Assembly (NCBI RefSeq): GCF_019320115.1 | Contig: NC_089591.1 | Span: 20,438,502 to 20,502,501, forward strand | Length of the DNA stretch: 64,000 bases | Direction: 5' to 3' | Source: Miscanthus floridulus | Lineage: Eukaryota; Streptophyta; Magnoliopsida; Poales; Poaceae | Shown: positions 58,601-64,000 of the stretch, one piece after another | Layout: each line of letters starts with the position of its first letter | Numbering within the stretch: the stretch's first letter is position 1 | Notes under the pieces: model-generated | What the model saw: the letters and a program-made list of their open reading frames with translations, nothing else | Database searches by the model: none | What the model was told of the DNA's origin: nothing | Translations under genes and position numbers: made by a program

Positions 58601-59389
58601 GACGGTTCCGGCGCAAGCTCAATGGAGCAAGGCGGCGCTGACGGGAAAAATAGAGGAAAGGAGGAAGAGCGACTGGAGGGCTCTCCAGACTTAATAGGTG
58701 AGCGAAGAGCGGCGGTGAGTGGTGCGCTTGACACGCCATGGCAGCGCGGACATGTCAAAGCCAGAGGTGGCGCTTGCGGGCGCGCGTAGAAGCCAGTGGA
58801 AGCTCACCGACAGTGAGGTGTCTGCCTACTTGCACTATTCCAACTATTTACTAAATTGCCACTCGCTTCATTTCTCAAATTACTCTCAAATTTGTATGGT
58901 AACTCAAAAATCTCCAAAAATAAAAGTTGTTCCAAATTCAAAGTTCTACAACTTTGCTTTAATAACCATACTCAAATTATGTCTACATTTTAAAATGTAA
59001 GTTTAAAATCAAAAGGGGACACTTTAAGAATTCATCCCTTTTCAAATTACTTCAAAATTTACAAAACAACTTTGAAAACTCTAAAAACCAACTTTGTACA
59101 CATTGACAAGCTCTACACTTTTCCTTATAAGCTCAACCCCAAAATGTGCTTAGATTTTGAATTAGATTTTTCTAGGGTAGCATTGTGTGCTAGAAATTAG
59201 GGTTTTCGGAATTCCAATTTAACACTAAGGTTATGAACTTGATTCATCCCATACAAGTCAACACATATAATCATAAAAATAAACTTATTTTAGTGAATGC
59301 ATATCAAAATTTTCACTAACACAAAAATGATGTGCAATGCATATGATGACATGGCATCTTTTAGGGTTTAAAACACCAGAGGTGTTACA
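55662..59389 (-). repeat. 5' LTR of Tekay-lineage element
   Basis: 3,728 bp, uninterrupted. Minus-strand ends are TGTAACACC (59389) and TGCCACA (55662). It aligns with both pieces of the 3' LTR with scattered substitutions and small indels. The GC-rich core is at ~57.8-58.8 kb. It preserves the empty insertion site of the CRM-like element at 59254-59258. Confidence 0.92.
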
Positions 59390-60110
59390 TGGATTCGCTT
59401 GTTACTCTTGGTGGTTGCCGCCACCTAGATGGCTTGGAGCAGCGACAATCATCGAGCAGAGGTTGGTGATTGTCTCCGACTTTGATCATGGTGATTGTGA
59501 GGGGTTGTTGACCTTTCCCCGGTGAAGAGCCAAAAGGTACTCTAGTGAATTGCTCGTAGCTTGTGTGATCCTCATCTTGTGTTGGTTGTGTGGCACCCTA
59601 TTGAGGGTTTGGCGTGTGATGCTAATTAGCGTGTGAACCTCCAAGTGAGTGAATCGCCACAACGAGGACTAGCTTGACGGCAAGCAAGTGAACCTCGGTA
59701 AAAAATCATTGTGTCATCATTTGATTCCAAGGTGATTGGTCCTCATTGGTATCCATTCTTGTGATTGATTGGCTCATTCCTCGACATGGTGGTATAACCA
59801 TCTTGCTCACTCTCTTTACATTACCTCAAACTAGTTGTCAAGCACTTTAGTGTAGCTAGTCGTGAGAGCTTATTAGTTTGGTTAGTGTGGCTCTTTAGTT
59901 AGCCTTTGAGAGCACACTTACTTAGTGTAGTGGCATAGCCATTGTGTGGATAGAGATTATATAAACTAGAATTGTGATAGCTGGCTTGCATTTTTAGTAG
60001 GCTAGCGCAACACTCGCTTCGCCTCATATTTCTCTAGCCAGTTTGTTAAGTGTTGTTGTAGAAATTTTTTAATAGGTTATTCACCCCCCTCTAGCCATTA
60101 GGACCTTTCA
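59390..60110 (+). repeat. 5' LTR of plus-strand Copia element, right part
   Basis: Resumes after the Tekay-lineage insert with GGATTCGCTTGTTACTCTTGG and ends AGCCATTAGGACCTTTCA, just before the primer binding site. Together with 39844-41088 it makes an LTR of about 1.97 kb. Confidence 0.88.
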
Positions 60111-60128
60111 AGTGGTATCAGAGCCGAG
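60111..60128 (+). other. Primer binding site of plus-strand Copia element
   Basis: AGTGGTATCAGAGCCGAG follows the LTR terminus CTTTCA at once; TGGTATCAGAGC matches initiator methionine tRNA. Confidence 0.88.
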
Positions 60129-60167
60129 GTCACCGTAATTTGAGGCTTAACAACCTTCGGTGTCAAA

Positions 60168-62209
60168 ATGGCTCAAATCAACAACACTAAGAAGCCACCC
60201 CAATTTGATGGCACAAATTATCCATATTGGAAGTCAAAGATGACCACACATATCAAGTCAATCAATAGAAAGGTGTGGAAGGTGGTAGAAACCAAAATTG
60301 AGATTGATGATCTAGAAAATCCCACCATGGCCGAAGAAGTGCTTCTCCAAAACAATGATATTGCTCTAAGTGCCATTCATGATGCAATCAATGAGAGAAC
60401 ATTTGAGAAAATCAAGAACATTAAGATGGCTCATGAGGCTTGGAATAAGTTGGAAGAATCATTCGAGGGCACCAAGGCAATGAAGGGTGCAAAGGCATAC
60501 ATTCTCAAGGAGAAATTTGCTAGCTTCAAGATGAAGGAAGATGAGAGTGTGCCAAACATGTTCCATCAGTTGGAAGTGCTTGTCAATGACCTCAAAGCAC
60601 TTGGTGAGAAGTGGATGACAAGGACTTCTCTCATAAGTTCTTGAAATGCTTACCCTCAAGATTTGGCATGTTGGTCACATTGCTAGTGAGGACCGGTTTG
60701 GATACAATGACACCAAATCAAATCTTAGGAGATATCATGACCTATGATGCTTATAGAGATGATGATGAGAAGGAAGAAAAGGAGAAGAAGGATGACAAGA
60801 AGAAGAGTGTGGCATTCAAGGCCACATCATCCAAGGGCAAGGCAAAGCAAGAAACATCAAGTGAAGATGATAGTTCATTTGATGAGATGGATGATGAAAA
60901 GATGGCTCTCTTTGTTAAGAGATTTGGTAAGTTCATGATGAAGAAGGGCTACCGTGCTAGAAGAAAGAAGGCTTCATCCAAGAACAAGGAAGAGTCAAGA
61001 AGGTGCTTCAATTGTGGAAGCAAAGATCATCTTGTTGCTCAATGCCCATACAATAGCGATAAAGATGATGACAAGAAGAACAAGAAGAAGGACAAGAAGG
61101 AAAAGAAAGAGAAGAAGGACAAGATAACCTTCAAGAAGAAGAAGGGTGGTTCATATGTAGTCACTTGGGATAGTGATGCTTCCTCAAGTGATGATGATGA
61201 TAGTGATGATGACAAGACCACCAAGAAGAAGGCACTTGCAAACATTGCTATCAATGAGAAGCCTTCTCTCTTCGACACTCCATCATGCTTCATGGCTAAG
61301 GCCACTAAGGTACACACTTATGATGATGGAAGTGATGAGGAACATGATAATGAAAATGATAGTGATAGTGATGATGATGAACCCACTAAAGATGAATTAT
61401 TTGACATGCTAGAAGATGCTAAAGAACACTTTCACATTAAGAAAAGGGAATGCAAGAGCTTGAATAAGGAAGTAAAAGCCCTTAAGCAAGCCCTTGATGA
61501 GCTCAAAGCAACTCATGAGAGGCTAGGGGAAGCCCATGAGAAGCTTGGCAAGGCTCACAAGAAGCTTGAAAAAGCTCATTCTTCTTTGCTTAATGAACAA
61601 AATAAGAAGCATGTTGAGACTTGTGATGTAGGCTTAAATTGTGATATAATTGATGAATCATTATCTATGCCTATCATTGTTGCTCCCACTAACCCTTCTT
61701 GTAGTACTTCTACTTCCACCTCATCTAGTAGTGATGGTTTCACTTGTGATGCCTCACTAATGGTTGTGAATGAGAACCTCAAGAAGGAGGTCAATAAGCT
61801 CACTCACACCTTGGCTAAGGCCTATGGTGGTGAGGACCGCTTGCTTATGTGCTTGGGTAGCCAAAGAGCTTCTCTCTACAAAGAGGGATCGGGCTATACC
61901 CCCAAGAAAGGTAAGGCAGCCTTTGCTCCTCATAAGACTAGTTTTGTGAAGAACAATGGTTGGTTTTGCACTAGTTGCAAGCAAGTTGGTCATAAAGAGC
62001 ATGAGTGCAAGACCAAGAGCAAAAATGCTAATGTATCCTCCATTAAGCTTGATTCTTTCTATATGCTTACCAAGGGTGCAAATGGTGTAAAGGCTAAGTT
62101 CATTGGTAAACCATGGATGGGCTCAAAGAAGAAAGCCATTTGGGTGCCAAAGAGTTTGGTCACTAACCTTCAAGGACCCAAGCAGGCTTGGTTACCTAAA
62201 AGGAATTGA
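60168..62209 (+). pseudogene. gag of plus-strand SIRE/Maximus-like Copia element (one frame shift)
   Basis: Particle protein. ATG at 60168 gives MAQINNTKKPPQFDGTNYPY, the typical Copia gag start, and WNKLEESFEGTKAMKGAKAY. Near 60612 (GGTGAGAAGTGGATGAC) one base appears to be missing: the first frame ends at 60644 and the second (from 60611) carries on with DDKDFSHKFLKCLPSRFG for 532 codons. That part holds a zinc knuckle CFNCGSKDHLVAQC, long Lys/Asp/Ser-rich segments, a coiled-coil-like stretch (DELKATHERLGEAHEKLG and repeats), and a second CCHC knuckle CTSCKQVGHKEHEC near the end (QAWLPKRN, stop 62209). The extended gag with two knuckles fits the SIRE lineage. Apart from the single shift it is intact. 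Confidence 0.9.
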
Positions 62210-62215
62210 TCTTCT

Positions 62216-64000
62216 TTTGTATGTCAATTACAAAGCCAGAGGAAGGCATTGGGTTCTTGATAGTGGATGCACTCAACACATGATCAGTGATGCAAGAATG
62301 TTCAACTCAATCAACACCAATGGCAATGATGGTTATGATAGTATCACATTTGGTGACAATGGCAAAGGCAAGGTTAAAGGACTTGGTAAGATTGCAATAT
62401 CCAATGACATGAGCATTTCCAATGTGTTGCTAGTAGAGAGCTTGAATTTCAATTTGCTATCCGTGGCTCAATTGTGTGATCTTGGATTCAAATGCATATT
62501 TAGGGTAGATGATGTAGAGATCATAAGTGTAGATGGCTCTAACTTGATCTTCAAAGGCTTTAGATATGAGAATCTATACTTGGTTGATTTCAATGCTAGT
62601 GAAGCTAAACTATCTACATGTTTGTTCACTAAGTCTAGCATGGGTTGGTTATGGCATAGAAGGCTTGGTCATATTGGAATGAAACAATTGAATAGATTGG
62701 TTAAGCATGACTTGGTTAGAGGCTTGAAAGATGTTGTGTTTGAAAAGGATAAGCTTTGTAGCTCTTGTCAAGCTGGAAAACAAGTTGGAAACACCCATGC
62801 TAAGAAAAGCATGATGAGCACTAGTAAAGCATTTGAGTTATTGCACATGGATTTGTTTGGGCCAACACAATACACTAGCATCAGTGGAAACAAATATGGC
62901 TTTGTGATAGTGGATAATTACACTAGATACACATGGGTATTCTTTCTAGTGGACAAAAGTGATGTGTTTGCAACATTCAAATCATTTGTCAAAGGCATTC
63001 ACAATGAGTTTGAAACAACCATCAAGAGAGTTAGAAGTGACAATAGTAGTGAGTTCAAGAACACGAGAATTGATGAGTTGTGTGATGAATTTGGAATTAG
63101 ACATCAATTCTTGGCCAAGTACACTCCACAATCAAATGGCCTTGTTGAGAGGAAGAATAGAACACTCATTGATATGGCAAGGTCTCTGCTTAGTGAGTAC
63201 AATGTGAGTCAATCTTTTTGGGCCGAAGCTATCAACACGGCTTGCTATTGTAGCAACCGTATCTATTGCCACCCATTGAAAGAGAAGACACCATATGAGC
63301 TCTTGAATGGTAGAAATCCCAACATTGCATATTTTTGGGTATTTGGTTCCAAATGCTATATCTTGAAGAAAGGCACTAGATTGGGCAAGTTTGACAAGAA
63401 ATGTGATGAAGGATTCCTACTTTGTTACTCCACTACAAGCAAAGCATATAGAGTTTGGAATTTAGATAGTGGTACTCTTGAGGAAGTTCATGATGTTGAA
63501 TTTGATGAAACCAAGGGTTCACAAGAAGAAAATAAAAACTTGGAAGATGTTAGAGGCATTCAACTTTCAAATACCATGAAGAACATGGATGTTGGTGAAT
63601 TGAGGTCTAGGCAAGTGAATGATGATGAAGATGATCAAGTGCAAGTGCCCGCTAACTCAAATGTGCAAGATGATACAAATCAAGCTAGTACAAGTGGCTC
63701 TCATGACAATGAATAAGATCAAGTGGCTAGTACATAATCTCAACCCAATGATCAAGCAAGTGCAAGCAATCAAGTTCAAATCCTCCAACTAACCAATATT
63801 GCAAGGGATCATCCATTGGACACTATCATTGGTGATATTTCTAGAGGTGTACAAACAAGATCAAGATTGGCTTCATTTTGTGAGCATTTCTCATTTGTGT
63901 CATCCATTGAACCAAAGAAGATAGATGAAGCATTGAAGGATGTTGATTAGGTGAATGCTATGCATGAAGAATTGAATAACTTCCCAAGAAATCAAGTATG
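62216..64000 (+). pseudogene. pol of plus-strand Copia element: protease-integrase and start of RT (incomplete)
   Basis: The pol frame is open from 62103 to 63716 and overlaps the end of gag in a different phase. Protease: RHWVLDSGCTQHMISD (Asp codon at 62259). GAG-pre-integrase: LWHRRLGHIGMKQLNRLVKH with CSSCQAGK (HHCC zinc site). Integrase core: ELLHMDLFGP, RSDNSSEF, YTPQSNGLVERKNR supply the D, D and E residues; the second motif reads DNSS where DNGG/DNGS is usual. The frame stops at 63716. Beyond it, RDHPLDTIIGDISRGVQTRS and LASFCEHFSFVSSIEPKKID, the usual lead-in to reverse transcriptase, follow with stops (TAA near 63735, TAG at 63949 where Trp is expected). The catalytic part of RT is outside the window. 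Confidence 0.9.

Larger units (their letters stand above)
41089..59389 (-). mobile_element. Tekay-lineage chromovirus (Ty3/gypsy), minus strand, complete with nested insert
   Basis: Minus-strand order: 5' LTR (59389-55662), primer binding site, leader ORF (55276-54708), gag, protease, reverse transcriptase, RNase H, integrase with C-terminal chromodomain (ends near 50060), purine tract, 3' LTR (49882-41089, itself interrupted by 44728-49746). RT-RH-INT order plus the chromodomain defines a chromovirus; the long ~3.7 kb LTRs and sequence fit Tekay/Del. The flanks GGGAT (41084-41088) and TGGAT (59390-59394) are a 5 bp target duplication with one change. All coding regions have stops, so it is inactive. 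Confidence 0.9.
39844..64000 (+). mobile_element. SIRE/Maximus-like Copia element, plus strand (runs off window)
   Basis: Consists of a split 5' LTR (39844-41088 and 59390-60110), primer binding site, gag, and pol through the start of reverse transcriptase at the window end. Its 5' LTR is interrupted by a complete Tekay-lineage element. Joining 41088 to ~59395 restores a continuous LTR (CGCTGCGGGAT then TCGCTTGTTACTC). Compared with other elements here, its coding region is well preserved: one single-base gag frame shift, and few stops seen only after 63716. The 3' half is outside the window. Confidence 0.88.

Noticed and set aside
60111..60128. tRNA-like sequences (also at 45566 and 55643)
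   Set aside because: These are retrotransposon primer binding sites complementary to tRNA ends, not tRNA genes; no cloverleaf around them.

Overview
This window is plant nuclear DNA, almost certainly from a large grass genome (Poaceae; the repeat families look most like those of the sorghum/sugarcane/Miscanthus/maize group). I find no intact host gene. Nearly everything is transposable-element sequence, much of it nested, with a few captured or broken host gene fragments. No CRISPR, no rRNA or tRNA genes and nothing bacterial is present.

Left part (1-13.4 kb): the 3' end and 3' LTR (2769-7403) of a Tekay-like Ty3/gypsy element whose visible internal part has no recognisable pol; then the 3' internal region and 3' LTR (9945-11753) of a second gypsy-type element carrying antisense accessory coding remnants; then a second, truncated copy of a related LTR, a hAT-like MITE fragment and an AT/AC microsatellite.

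13.4-21.1 kb: a probable Helitron (13419-19493; clear 3' hairpin plus CTAG), followed by a probable Pack-MULE (19744-21083) with ~110 bp inverted repeats, a near-perfect 9 bp target duplication and a broken kelch-repeat (F-box/kelch) gene inside.

21.1-28.8 kb: a tandem duplication, a decayed element-encoded accessory gene cut by a perfect solo LTR (23682-24165, TSD CTTAC), the PPT and LTR of that Copia-type element (25215-27149), degenerate ~43 bp repeats, and the C-terminal part of an F-box-associated-domain gene on the minus strand.

28.8-64 kb is a five-deep nest. A minus-strand Copia element (SIRE/Maximus-like; 28777-38482) stops where a gypsy LTR fragment begins (38483-39843). That fragment is followed by a plus-strand SIRE-like Copia element (39844 to beyond 64000). 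Its 5' LTR is split by a complete minus-strand Tekay-lineage chromovirus (41089-59389), and the 3' LTR of that element is split in turn by a CRM-like non-autonomous gypsy element (44728-49746, perfect TSD CAAGT).

The most unusual item is an extra leader ORF in the Tekay-like chromovirus (54708-55276, minus). It begins MARTKVTPCKSIGPKG, which follows the histone H3 tail in register, and continues with a predicted coiled coil and an acidic tail. The same element encodes an integrase chromodomain, the module class that reads H3 tails. I regard this H3-tail-like ORF as the best candidate for an undescribed system here.
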